The notes under the pieces were generated by a model that saw only the letters and a program-made list of their open reading frames with translations, was not told where the DNA came from and made no database searches. The position numbers and the translations under genes are program-made. Of a stretch of 64,000 nt of DNA, positions 52,994 to 61,630 are shown piece by piece (within the stretch, counting starts at the first letter, position 1; every line of letters starts with the position of its first letter). This DNA is from Clostridia bacterium (GTDB lineage: Bacteria > Bacillota > Clostridia > Lachnospirales > Lachnospiraceae), in NCBI GenBank assembly GCA_910574255.1, contig CAJTAK010000009.1, forward strand, positions 106,231 through 170,230, written 5' to 3'.

Positions 52994-54751
52994 TTACATT
53001 CTGCGGAAGCGTTCATATCGGTGACTGCTCAGTTCTTCCCCTGTAAGCTTTCCATAGGTATCCAGAAATTTCTGAACCTTCCTCTTCATAGGCTCTGTTA
53101 CCTGATGGAGGTTTTCTTTTGAGAATTTCTCCGGCTCCGGGAATACCTGCTCTACCACGCCGGCTTTTTTCAGATCCCTTGCCGTAAGCTTCATCACCTC
53201 CGCCGCCTGCTTTGCCCGCTTGCTGTCTTTCCAGAGAATGCTTGCAAAGCCCTCCGGCGACAAAATGGAATAAATGGAATTCTCCAGCATCCACACCTCA
53301 TTGGAGGTTGCCAGGGCCAAAGCTCCGCCGCTTCCGCCCTCTCCGATAATCATCGTCAGAACAGGCACCTTAAGGTCTGACATCTCGTAGATATTTCGGG
53401 CAATGGCTTCTCCCTGACCCCGTTCCTCCGCTTCCAAACCGCAGAATGCGCCCGGCGTATCTACAAGGCAGATAATGGGTCTGCCGAATTTCTCTGCCTG
53501 CTTCATCAGGCGAAGGGCCTTCCGATAGCCTTCCGGCGAACACATGCCGAAATGGTGGGCCACATGGTCTTTTGTGTTTTTCCCTTTTTCCTGGGCAATT
53601 ACCGTCACCGGCCTCCCCTGAAAATAAGCAATGCCGGCCATAACCGCTATATCGTCCCCAAAAAGCCGATCTCCGTGAAATTCATAAAAGCCCTCAAATA
53701 ATTCCTCAATGTAATCGCTTCCCACCGGCCTGTTCTTATCTCTGGAACGCAGCACCCGATCCCAGACGCCGATTCTTTGATAGCGTATCTTTCGCTCTTC
53801 CGGTACGGCGCTGTCCTTTCCCTTTTCTTTTTGCAAAGCGCCGCCTTTCCCGTGCTCTTTCAAAAAACGGTTTGCCGTACTGCCCGTCCTGAATAAATCT
53901 CTGTCATGTATCCGTAAAATATCTCCTAAAACCTTTTTAAGCTCATGGCGCTCCACAATCCGGTCCACAAATCCATGCTCCAGAAGAAATTCCGATCTCT
54001 GAAAGCCCTTCGGAAGCTTCTGCCGTATGGTCTGTTCAATGACTCTGGGACCCGCAAAGCCAATCAGCGCTCCCGGCTCCGCCAGAATGATATCCCCCTC
54101 CATAGCAAAGCTTGCTGTCACTCCGCCGGTGGTGGGATCCGTCAGTACACTGATATATAAAAGTCCGGCATTGCTGTGCCGTTTCAGGGCGGCGGAGGTT
54201 TTTGCCATCTGCATCAGAGAGGTGATTCCCTCCTGCATCCTTGCGCCGCCGGAACAGGTAAATAAGATTACCGGAAGGCTCTCCTTCGTGGCCCGCTCCA
54301 CGGCTCTTGTAATCTTCTCTCCTACCGCTTCTCCCATGCTTGCCATAAGAAAACGGCCATCCATCACTCCCAGGACTGCTTCACAGCCGTCTATCCGGCA
54401 TTTTCCTGTAACTACCGCTTCATTCAGCCGTGACTTTAGCCTTGTGACCGCAAGCTTTTCCTCATATCCCTCAAAGTTCATGGGATTGCTGCCTATGAGC
54501 TCCTTATCCCATTCCCGAAAGGTTCCCTCGTCGGCAAGGCGGCGGATGCGTTCGTAGGCCTTAACTCGAAAATAGCCCTTGCATTTGGGGCATACGTAAT
54601 AATTCTGCCGCATATCCTCCACAAGAAGCGTTCCGCCGCACTTGCTGCATTTGCACAGAAGCCCTTCCGGTACCTGGGGCTTTTTGCTTTCGTCAGGGGA
54701 AACTCTTTTATTTGTCTTTTTAAATACATGATCCAGATTCATTTCCTTCAC
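52994..54751 (-). CDS. Fused acetyl-CoA carboxylase carboxyltransferase, beta-alpha (AccDA)
   Basis: Transfers carboxyl from biotin to acetyl-CoA to make malonyl-CoA. The 585 residues join AccD (about 1-285), with the zinc motif CSKCGGTLL...CPKCKGYF (about 34-58) and [17 protein letters not shown], to AccA (about 325-585), with [41 protein letters not shown] and [15 protein letters not shown]. AccD and AccA are separate in most bacteria but fused in several Lachnospiraceae. It follows accC in the operon by 89 nt. Both halves look complete. Confidence 0.95.
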   Translation of the reverse strand: MKEMNLDHVFKKTNKRVSPDESKKPQVPEGLLCKCSKCGGTLLVEDMRQNYYVCPKCKGYFRVKAYERIRRLADEGTFREWDKELIGSNPMNFEGYEEKLAVTRLKSRLNEAVVTGKCRIDGCEAVLGVMDGRFLMASMGEAVGEKITRAVERATKESLPVILFTCSGGARMQEGITSLMQMAKTSAALKRHSNAGLLYISVLTDPTTGGVTASFAMEGDIILAEPGALIGFAGPRVIEQTIRQKLPKGFQRSEFLLEHGFVDRIVERHELKKVLGDILRIHDRDLFRTGSTANRFLKEHGKGGALQKEKGKDSAVPEERKIRYQRIGVWDRVLRSRDKNRPVGSDYIEELFEGFYEFHGDRLFGDDIAVMAGIAYFQGRPVTVIAQEKGKNTKDHVAHHFGMCSPEGYRKALRLMKQAEKFGRPIICLVDTPGAFCGLEAEERGQGEAIARNIYEMSDLKVPVLTMIIGEGGSGGALALATSNEVWMLENSIYSILSPEGFASILWKDSKRAKQAAEVMKLTARDLKKAGVVEQVFPEPEKFSKENLHQVTEPMKRKVQKFLDTYGKLTGEELSSHRYERFRRM

Positions 54752-54840
54752 CTCTAAAGCTTATGCTTCCAAAGTCAAAGCTCCATTCTCACTGCCTGGT
54801 ACGACATTTTAGCACACTTGAACCAGTTATTTATTGAATG

Positions 54841-56178
54841 TTATGCTAACTCATTGACAAATTCAATATCTATATTTCCGGTCAGAAATTGGGGATTGTT
54901 TAAAATATCATACTGATAGTCAACATTGGTATCCACGCCCTCAATAATGACCTCGCCCAAAGCGCTCTGCATTTTGCGGATTGCTTCGTTTCTGTTCTTT
55001 GCCCACACGCTGATTTTGGCCACCATGGAATCATAAAAGGGCGGAATGGTATAACCGCTGTAGATTGCCGAGTCAATGCGTATGCCTTTTCCGCCGGGCA
55101 GATGTAAGCCCGTAACTGTACCGGGGCAGGGAAGAAAGCCTTTCTCCGGCTTTTCCGCATTGATACGGACCTCGATGGAATGGCCCTCTATCTTCACTTG
55201 TTCCTGTGTGTAGGACAGCTTTCGTCCATCTGCAATCCGAAGCTGTTCCTTGATAAGATCAATTCCCGTAATCCATTCCGTAACGGGATGCTCTACCTGG
55301 ATCCGGGTATTCATTTCCATAAAATAGAAGTTTCCGCTTTTTTCCAAAAGGAATTCGATGGTTCCGGCTCCCACGTACCCGGCTGCCTTTGCCGCTTTTA
55401 CCGCCGCTTCTCCTATCCGGCTGCGCAGCTCCTCTGAAAGCGCCGCACAGGGGGCTTCCTCTATCATTTTCTGATGATTTCTCTGTATGGAGCAGTCACG
55501 CTCTCCCAGATGGATCACGTTTCCGCAGCTGTCCGCCAGAATCTGTACCTCCACATGCCTTGGCTTTGTTATAAAATGCTCTACGTACATGGCATTGTCT
55601 CCAAAGGCTTTCTCCGCCTCGGACTGGGCAAGATGGAAGTTGTGTTCAAACTCATCCTCTGTCTCTACCATGCGCATTCCCTTTCCGCCGCCTCCGAGAA
55701 CGGCTTTGATCATAACGGGGTAGCCGGCTTTTTTTGCCTCTTCCATTCCTGATTTACTGTCAAAAACGGCGCTTTCGCTTCCCGGAACAATAGGAACGCC
55801 GGCAGCCTTCATGGTATTTCGGGCTTCCTGCTTATTTCCCATTTTCGCCATCACCTGAGAAGAAGGGCCTATAAAAATGATATGGCATTTTTCACATAGC
55901 TCGGCAAATCTGCTGTTCTCCGATAAAAGCCCATAGCCAGGGTGAATGGCCTCCGCACCTGACACAATGGTAGCGCTGATAATCTTCTCCATGGAAAGAT
56001 AGCTGTCTTTCAGACCTGCCGGCCCGATGCAGACGGCTTCGTCCGCAAGCTTGGCATGAAGTGCCTCCCTGTCCGCCTCCGAATATACGGCAACTGTCTC
56101 TATTCCCATTTCCCGGCAGGCACGGATAATGCGCACCGCAATCTCGCCCCGATTTGCCACTAGAACCTTTCTAATCAT
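54841..56178 (-). CDS. accC: Biotin carboxylase
   Basis: ATP- and bicarbonate-dependent carboxylation of the biotin on AccB. The 445 residues show the N-terminal KVLVANRGEIAVRIIRACREMGIETVAVYSEAD, EAIHPGYGLLSENSRFAE, the ATP-grasp glycine loop VLGGGGKGMRMVE (about 160-172) and GAGTIEFLLEK. The active-site region MNTRIQVEHPVTEWITGIDL is intact. It lies 49 nt after fabZ; a partial family B sequence (GTTGCGCAGCAAC) fills this gap before its Shine-Dalgarno. Confidence 0.98.
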   Translation of the reverse strand: MIRKVLVANRGEIAVRIIRACREMGIETVAVYSEADREALHAKLADEAVCIGPAGLKDSYLSMEKIISATIVSGAEAIHPGYGLLSENSRFAELCEKCHIIFIGPSSQVMAKMGNKQEARNTMKAAGVPIVPGSESAVFDSKSGMEEAKKAGYPVMIKAVLGGGGKGMRMVETEDEFEHNFHLAQSEAEKAFGDNAMYVEHFITKPRHVEVQILADSCGNVIHLGERDCSIQRNHQKMIEEAPCAALSEELRSRIGEAAVKAAKAAGYVGAGTIEFLLEKSGNFYFMEMNTRIQVEHPVTEWITGIDLIKEQLRIADGRKLSYTQEQVKIEGHSIEVRINAEKPEKGFLPCPGTVTGLHLPGGKGIRIDSAIYSGYTIPPFYDSMVAKISVWAKNRNEAIRKMQSALGEVIIEGVDTNVDYQYDILNNPQFLTGNIDIEFVNELA

Positions 56179-56193
56179 ATTACTCTCCTACCA

Positions 56194-56226
56194 TTATAAG
56201 TTGCTGCGCAACAGCACTAAAGGGTT
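56194..56226 (-). repeat. Partial family B element before accC
   Basis: On minus, AACCCTTTAGTGCTGTTGCGCAGCAACTTATAATGG matches the 3' end of family B (CCTTTAGTACCGTTGCGTAGCAACTTAAGATAGG) with the outer stems lost. It starts within 3 nt of the fabZ stop. Confidence 0.65.
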
Positions 56227-56227
56227 T

Positions 56228-56656
56228 TTAACCTACCATAAAGGTCAGTTCCGCCTGAGCCACTACTTTTCCATCCACTGTGGCTACGGCTTCTCCCACA
56301 CCCAAAGGGCCTTTCTGCTTGATAATTTTTGTTTCCAGCCGAAGCTTATCTCCCGGTACTACCTTGCCTTTGAATTTACACTTATTAATAGCTCCGAAAT
56401 ACGCTGTCTTTCCTTTGTTTTCCTCACAGGAAAGAATCGCAACCGCACCTGCCTGTGCCAGGGCCTCTATAGTTAACACCCCCGGCATAACCGGCTCCCC
56501 CGGAAAATGTCCGGCAAAAAAATCTTCCCGAAAAGTTACACATTTATATCCTACCGCATAGGCTCCCGGCTCATAGTCTTCAATATAATCTAACAGTAAA
56601 AAAGGATGCCGATGGGGAATAATTTCCTGTATTTCCTTACTATTTAAACGCTTCAT
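56228..56656 (-). CDS. fabZ: 3-hydroxyacyl-ACP dehydratase FabZ
   Basis: Hot-dog-fold dehydratase making trans-2-enoyl-ACP. The 142 residues contain IIPHRHPFLLLDYIEDYEPG and the active-site His and Glu in HFPGEPVMPGVLTIEALAQAG (about 50-70). It begins 9 nt after accB. No fabA or fabM is in the cluster, so any unsaturated fatty acid synthesis must use FabZ with FabF or genes elsewhere. Confidence 0.97.
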   Translation of the reverse strand: MKRLNSKEIQEIIPHRHPFLLLDYIEDYEPGAYAVGYKCVTFREDFFAGHFPGEPVMPGVLTIEALAQAGAVAILSCEENKGKTAYFGAINKCKFKGKVVPGDKLRLETKIIKQKGPLGVGEAVATVDGKVVAQAELTFMVG

Positions 56657-56665
56657 TACACTCTC

Positions 56666-57121
56666 CTATTCCATCTTTGGCAAAACAACAAACAACGTCT
56701 GCCCATACTCCACCGCATCCCCGTTTTTCACAGAAATCTCTTTTACAATACCATCACATTCGCTTTCAATCTCATTCATCAGCTTCATAGCCTCAATAAT
56801 ACCCAAAATCTGGCCCTTTTTCACCCTGTCTCCCACTGACACAAAGGGCTGTGCGCCCTCTTTCGGCGCTTCGTAGAAGACACCCACCAGAGGGGATTTT
56901 ATCTGCATTACATGGCCAGATATTTCTTCCTCTGCCACAGCCTTTGGCTGCTCCTGAACCTCTGCTTCTGCCTGGCCCGCAGATGAGAGCTTTGCCTTTG
57001 GAGCAGCTGTCCCGGCACTCTTTTTTAATTTTATCTTTGTTCCGTTCTGCTCGTAGTAAAAGCTGTCTAACCCTGATTCGGAAACACATTCTACCAGCCT
57101 TAAAAGATTCTCAAATTCCAT
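56666..57121 (-). CDS. accB: Biotin carboxyl carrier protein of acetyl-CoA carboxylase
   Basis: Carries the biotin that links AccC to AccDA. The 151 residues have an N-terminal FENLLRLVECVSESGLDSFYYEQNGTKIKLKK region, a flexible Ala/Pro-rich linker (about 38-75) and a lipoyl-like domain with the biotinylated lysine in EAMKLMNEIE (about 118). A family A repeat fills the 156-nt gap to fabF and ends near its Shine-Dalgarno (AAAGG). The interaction partner fabZ follows. Confidence 0.97.
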   Translation of the reverse strand: MEFENLLRLVECVSESGLDSFYYEQNGTKIKLKKSAGTAAPKAKLSSAGQAEAEVQEQPKAVAEEEISGHVMQIKSPLVGVFYEAPKEGAQPFVSVGDRVKKGQILGIIEAMKLMNEIESECDGIVKEISVKNGDAVEYGQTLFVVLPKME

Positions 57122-57141
57122 TGGTTATGCCTTTCTATTTT

Positions 57142-57242
57142 AAGTTCCGCAGGATACTGCCAGTACACTTCCCCTTAGAAGAATTTCCAGCCACAGTAGC
57201 TTGTGTCTGTAAATCCTTCTGTGTACTGTCATTATCCTGCTG
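57142..57242 (-). repeat. Family A structured leader repeat before accB
   Basis: Arms 57221-57240 and 57149-57168 pair at 18 of 20 positions; inner stem AGAAGGATTTACAG/CTGGAAATTCTTCT. It ends CTGCGGAACTTAAAATAG and then AAAGG, the accB Shine-Dalgarno. Confidence 0.87.
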
Positions 57243-57244
57243 TT

Positions 57245-57272
57245 TAAGTTCCGCAAAATATTGACAGTACAC
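57245..57272 (-). repeat. Family A half copy after fabF
   Basis: Minus-strand GTGTACTGTCAATATTTTGC, the 3' arm only, then CGGAACTTAAA leading into the full copy. Confidence 0.75.
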
Positions 57273-57277
57273 CGGCA

Positions 57278-58522
57278 TCACTCTGCTGTTTTATAAGCTT
57301 TGATCAAAATGGACGCATTATGTCCCCCAAAGCCCAGGGAATTACTGAGGGCATAGTTGATGCTTTTCTCAACCGGTGCGCCGACGGCATAATTCAGATC
57401 ACAGTCTTCTCCTGGGGCAACCGTACCCATGGTCTGATGAATAAAGCTTTCCTCTATGGATTTCACACACACAATAAATTCCACACCGCCTGCTGCCCCC
57501 AGCAAATGACCAATCATGGATTTGGTTGAATTGATAATAACCTTATATGCAGCATCACCAAAAGCGCTTTTGATGGCTTTTGTCTCAAAGAGATCGTTGT
57601 GATGGGTGCTTGTTCCGTGGGCATTGATGTAGTCTACCTGCGACGGCTCTATTTCTGCCTCTTTCATGGCAAGCTCCATAGCCTTTGCCGCCCCGCTTCC
57701 GTCCTCGCAGGGAGAAGTAATATGGTAGGCGTCTCCTGTGGCCCCGTATCCGACTACCTCCCCATAGATTCTGGCTCCACGCTTTTTTGCATGCTCCAGC
57801 TCCTCTAACACCACGATACCTGCTCCCTCTCCCAACACGAAGCCCTGCCGATCCTTGTCAAAAGGGATAGACGCCCGTAATGGATTGGTTTCGGTGGAAA
57901 GGGCCGTAAGCGCATGGAAGCCTGCTACTCCCGTGGGACAGATGCAGCTTTCCGCTCCTCCCGCAAGCATAATGTCCGCATCATCATATTGAATGGCACG
58001 GAAAGCATCACCGATGCAGTGAGTGCCGGATGCGCATGCGGTCACCACATTGGTGCATTTTCCCCGAAGACCCAGCTGAATGGAAATATTGCCTGCCGCC
58101 ATATTGGAGATCATGCGGGGGACCATCAGGGGATTTACCCGGTTTACTTTTCCCTGAAGAATTTTTGCGTACTCCGTCTCTACCGTACTCAAGCTTCCGA
58201 TTCCCGATCCTGCGATAACGCCGGCCCGGAAAGGATCCTCATCACTCATCCGAATGCCGGAATCTGCCAAAGCCTCCTTTGCCGCCGCTACTGCGTACTG
58301 GGAAAATGCCTCCATACGCTTGGATGCTTTCAGGTCCATCCGCTCTCCTGCATTAAAATCCTTTACCTGAGCTGCCAGCTTTACCTTGTAATCTGTGGTA
58401 TCAAATTTTGTAATCTCACCGATGCCGACCTTTCCCTCCCGGATACCTTTCCAGAATTCCGGCACGGTATTTCCGATGGGCGTCACCGCCCCCAATCCGG
58501 TAACAACAACTCTTCTTTTCAT
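57278..58522 (-). CDS. fabF: 3-oxoacyl-ACP synthase II
   Basis: Condensing enzyme that elongates acyl-ACP with malonyl-ACP. The 414 residues have the thiolase-fold triad: Cys in TACASGTHCIGDA (about 163), His in NAHGTSTHHND (about 304) and His in KSMIGHLLGAAG (about 340). The ATG follows GAGGAG, and a family A repeat occupies the 125-nt gap to fabG. Co-directional with the other fab genes. Confidence 0.98.
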   Translation of the reverse strand: MKRRVVVTGLGAVTPIGNTVPEFWKGIREGKVGIGEITKFDTTDYKVKLAAQVKDFNAGERMDLKASKRMEAFSQYAVAAAKEALADSGIRMSDEDPFRAGVIAGSGIGSLSTVETEYAKILQGKVNRVNPLMVPRMISNMAAGNISIQLGLRGKCTNVVTACASGTHCIGDAFRAIQYDDADIMLAGGAESCICPTGVAGFHALTALSTETNPLRASIPFDKDRQGFVLGEGAGIVVLEELEHAKKRGARIYGEVVGYGATGDAYHITSPCEDGSGAAKAMELAMKEAEIEPSQVDYINAHGTSTHHNDLFETKAIKSAFGDAAYKVIINSTKSMIGHLLGAAGGVEFIVCVKSIEESFIHQTMGTVAPGEDCDLNYAVGAPVEKSINYALSNSLGFGGHNASILIKAYKTAE

Positions 58523-58540
58523 CCGTCTGCTCCTCTATTC

Positions 58541-58640
58541 CAGTCCCGCAATCTTTCTGCCGGCACCCTCCTAAAGAAAGATTTCCAGTCACATATACAT
58601 GGGCCTGTAAATCTTTCTGGCACTGTACAAAAGATTGCTG
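58541..58640 (-). repeat. Family A structured leader repeat before fabF
   Basis: Arms GCAATCTTTTGTACAGTGC and GTGCCGGCAGAAAGATTGC (minus) pair at 15 of 19 positions with three G-U; the inner stem AGAAAGATTT/AAATCTTTCT is perfect. This copy's arms differ from all others. It ends GCGGGACTGGAATAGAGGAG, which is the fabF Shine-Dalgarno. Confidence 0.85.
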
Positions 58641-58647
58641 TTTATGA

Positions 58648-59388
58648 TTACATTGCCATACCGCCGTCCACATGAAGAACCTGGCCGGTAATATATCCTG
58701 CATCATCGGAAGCCAGAAATGCCACGGCCTTTGCCACATCCTCCGTGCTTCCAAACTTTCCCAAAGGAATCTGGCTCACCGCCTGTTCCTTTACCTTATC
58801 GCTGAGTTTTCCGGTCATGTCGGTCTCAATAAAGCCCGGAGCCACCGCATTTACCGTAATGCCCCGGCTTGCCAGTTCCTTTGCGGCGGACTTTGTCATG
58901 CCGATGACGCCGGCCTTAGAAGCCGCATAGTTTACCTGTCCGGCATTGCCGGCAACGCCTACCACGGATGCCATATTGATGATTCGGCCGCTTCTCTGCT
59001 TCAGCATGTAACGGGATACCAGCCGCATGGTATGGAAAGCTCCCTTTAAATTGGTATTTAAGACTTCCTCAAAGTCTTCTTCTGACATCCGCATAAGCAG
59101 ATTGTCTCTTGTGATTCCGGCGTTATTTACCAGAATATCTATTTTTCCGCATTTTTCCATAATATCGCTGATAAGCTTCTCACATGCCTTATAATCTGAT
59201 ACATTGCACTGATAGATTTTTGCCCTGCCGCCTGCGGCTTCTATGGCTGCCGCCGTTTCCTCTGCCGCCGCTTTGGAGCCATTATAGTTTACAATCACAT
59301 AAGCGCCCTTTTTTGCCAGCTCCAGGGCAATGGCTCTTCCGATTCCTCTGGATGCTCCCGTTACCAGGGCTGTTTTATCTTTTAACAT
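58648..59388 (-). CDS. fabG: 3-oxoacyl-ACP reductase
   Basis: NADPH-dependent short-chain dehydrogenase for the first reduction in elongation. The 246 residues contain the nucleotide loop VTGASRGIGRAIA, NNAG in LVNNAGITRDN, and the catalytic Ser-Tyr-Lys region ASVVGVAGNAGQVNYAASKAG (about 138-158). C-terminal GYITGQVLHVDGGMAM is typical. It follows fabD by 19 nt. Confidence 0.98.
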   Translation of the reverse strand: MLKDKTALVTGASRGIGRAIALELAKKGAYVIVNYNGSKAAAEETAAAIEAAGGRAKIYQCNVSDYKACEKLISDIMEKCGKIDILVNNAGITRDNLLMRMSEEDFEEVLNTNLKGAFHTMRLVSRYMLKQRSGRIINMASVVGVAGNAGQVNYAASKAGVIGMTKSAAKELASRGITVNAVAPGFIETDMTGKLSDKVKEQAVSQIPLGKFGSTEDVAKAVAFLASDDAGYITGQVLHVDGGMAM

Positions 59389-59407
59389 TTGACATCCACC
59401 GCCTTTT

Positions 59408-60337
59408 TCATGTCTTTTCGCTTATGGCATCCGCCACTTTTTTTACATCCTCCCAGGAGGAAATATGATGCATGGTTACCTGGGAATTTATTTTCTTCAT
59501 AAAGCCTGACAGGGTTCTGCCCGGTCCGATTTCAATGAAAGTGTCTACTCCGTCCTCAATCATGCACTCCACACTTTGCTGCCATTTTACCGGGGAATAC
59601 ACGCCTTTGGAAAGGAGATCGCAGATCTCGTTCTCCTGTTCCACTTTCTTTGCCGTCACATTTGCCACGTAAGGAATAGTTAAGGAATGGATATGTATTT
59701 TCTCGATTTCTTTTTTCAGTTCCTCCCCGGCAGTGCGCAGGAACGGGGAGTGGAAAGGTCCGCTGACATTCAGGGGGACGATTCGTTTGGCTCCGGCTGT
59801 CTTTAGCTTCTCTGCCGCATCTTTTACCGCTGCTGCCTTTCCTGTGATGACGATCTGGCCGGGGCAGTTATAGTTGGCTATGGTCACATCTGCTATTTCC
59901 CGGATTGCTTTTTCCACATCCTCCCCGGTCATTCCCAGGACGGCGCTCATGGCCCCTGTTCCTGCCGGGACTGCATTTTCCATAAGGATTCCTCTCTTTC
60001 GCACTAAGAGAATGGCATCCTTCTCTTCCAGGGCTCCGGCGGCGGCAAGGGCTGCATATTCGCCCAGACTTAAGCCTGCTGTTATATCCGGCCTGATTCC
60101 CTGTTCCACAAGTACCCTTGTCATGGCAAGGCATGCGGCCACCATGGCGGGCTGTGTGTATTCTGTCAGGTTCAGTCTCTCATCTTCCTCAAAGCAGACC
60201 TTTTTCAGCTCAAAGTCCAAAGCCTCTTCCGCCTTATCAAACAGCTCCCTGGCCATATGGCTGTTTTCGTAAAAATCAGCGCCCATGCCTGCTTTTTGTG
60301 CCCCTTGGCCCGGATATATAAATGCCAGCTTACGCAT
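59408..60337 (-). CDS. fabD: Malonyl-CoA:ACP transacylase
   Basis: Loads malonyl onto ACP. The 309 residues contain the substrate-binding YPGQGAQKAGMG near the N-terminus, the nucleophile serine in GLSLGEYAALAAAG (about 92) and the catalytic His in VSGPFHSPFLRTAG (about 200). Its start overlaps the end of fabK by 8 nt, and fabG follows. Length and motifs are normal. Confidence 0.98.
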   Translation of the reverse strand: MRKLAFIYPGQGAQKAGMGADFYENSHMARELFDKAEEALDFELKKVCFEEDERLNLTEYTQPAMVAACLAMTRVLVEQGIRPDITAGLSLGEYAALAAAGALEEKDAILLVRKRGILMENAVPAGTGAMSAVLGMTGEDVEKAIREIADVTIANYNCPGQIVITGKAAAVKDAAEKLKTAGAKRIVPLNVSGPFHSPFLRTAGEELKKEIEKIHIHSLTIPYVANVTAKKVEQENEICDLLSKGVYSPVKWQQSVECMIEDGVDTFIEIGPGRTLSGFMKKINSQVTMHHISSWEDVKKVADAISEKT

Positions 60338-61268
60338 AATTTTTTGCTCCCATTAAAAGACTGTCCGCCTCTTTTACAAGGCTCTCTATCAGCTCCTGAC
60401 AGGTCATTTCTTCTTTCACAAGACCTGCAATCTGTCCCGACATGACGCTGCCGTTCTTTACATCACCCTCCTGAACCGCTTTTCTTAAGGCTCCCAGGGT
60501 GAGGTATTCCAGCTCTTCTAAGGATGCTCCTTTGTTTTCCAGCTCCAGATACTTTTTCGTCATTTCGTTTCTTAAGGTGCGTACGGGATGGCCGGTGCTT
60601 CTTCCTGTGACTCTTGTGTCAATGTCCTTTGCCTTTATGACCTTTTCCTTATAGTTTTCATGTACCTGGCATTCCTTTGTAACTACAAAGCGTGTTCCCA
60701 TCTGTACGCCCTTAGCTCCCAGCATCAGGGCCGCCGCAATGCCTCTTCCGTCCCCAATGCCTCCTGCCGCAATGACCGGTACGCTTACCGCATCCGCAAC
60801 CTGGGGAACCAGAGCCATGGTTGTGCTCTCTCCCACATGACCGCCGGATTCACAGCCTTCCGCCACTACCGCATCGGCTCCGCTTCGCTCCATTCTCTTC
60901 GCCAGAGCAACCGATGCTACTACAGGAATAACCTTAATATTCCTGCTCTTCCACAGCTCCATATATTTTTCGGGATTCCCGGCGCCGGTGGTTACTACGG
61001 CTGCATTTTCCTCTGCTACGACCTGTGCCACTTCCTCCGCATAGGGGCTCATAAGCATGACATTGACGCCAAAGGGCTTATCTGTCAGTTCTCTCGTCTT
61101 GCGAATCTGGTCTCTTACCCACTGGGCCGGCGCATTTGCTGCACCAATGATTCCCAGGCCGCCTGCCTGTGACACGGCTGCTGCCAGATGGTATTCCGCA
61201 ACCCATGCCATGCCCCCCTGGATAATCGGATATTTGATTCCCAATAGACCGGTTAATTCTGTCCGCAT
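60330..61268 (-). CDS. fabK: Enoyl-ACP reductase II (FabK)
   Basis: FMN-dependent enoyl-ACP reductase used instead of triclosan-sensitive FabI by many Clostridia and streptococci. The 312 residues show PIIQGGMAWVAEYHLAAAVSQAGGLG, GAGNPEKYMELWKS, VAEGCESGGHVGESTTM and IAAGGIGDGRGIAAALMLGAKGVQMGTRF. It lies between acpP and fabD, the usual operon place. The paralogue at 51800 differs by a C-terminal Cys group. Confidence 0.96.
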   Translation of the reverse strand: MRTELTGLLGIKYPIIQGGMAWVAEYHLAAAVSQAGGLGIIGAANAPAQWVRDQIRKTRELTDKPFGVNVMLMSPYAEEVAQVVAEENAAVVTTGAGNPEKYMELWKSRNIKVIPVVASVALAKRMERSGADAVVAEGCESGGHVGESTTMALVPQVADAVSVPVIAAGGIGDGRGIAAALMLGAKGVQMGTRFVVTKECQVHENYKEKVIKAKDIDTRVTGRSTGHPVRTLRNEMTKKYLELENKGASLEELEYLTLGALRKAVQEGDVKNGSVMSGQIAGLVKEEMTCQELIESLVKEADSLLMGAKNYA

Positions 61269-61289
61269 AGTTCCTTCCTGCCTTTTTGC

Positions 61290-61517
61290 TTATTCTTTAT
61301 GACTTTTGATATAATTGATTACGTCGCCAACGGTCAGAAGCTTTTCCAAATCCTCTGAGGGAATTTCTACTCCGTAATTTTCCTCCAACGCCATTACCAT
61401 TTCAAACAGATCCAAAGAATCCGCATTCAGATCTTCTTTAAAGGAAGACTCCATTGTAATGCTGTCCTCGTCTACTCCCAGATTATCTGCTACAATTGCT
61501 TTCATTTCTTCAAACAT
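61290..61517 (-). CDS. acpP: Acyl carrier protein
   Basis: Carrier of growing acyl chains through phosphopantetheine. The 75 residues carry the attachment serine in LNADSLDLFEMVMALEENYG (about 37) and are strongly acidic, as expected. It lies between fabH and fabK. The start follows AAAAGGAGAAAA. Confidence 0.98.
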   Translation of the reverse strand: MFEEMKAIVADNLGVDEDSITMESSFKEDLNADSLDLFEMVMALEENYGVEIPSEDLEKLLTVGDVINYIKSHKE

Positions 61518-61630
61518 GATTTTTCTCCTTTTTTGTCATTTTATAGGTGTGCTCCCAATGGCTTCTTTCTATCTTAATTTGCGGGAGTACTCTTAGAAAT
61601 CTTCCGGCCGTTCCATATCCGGCTTAAAGA

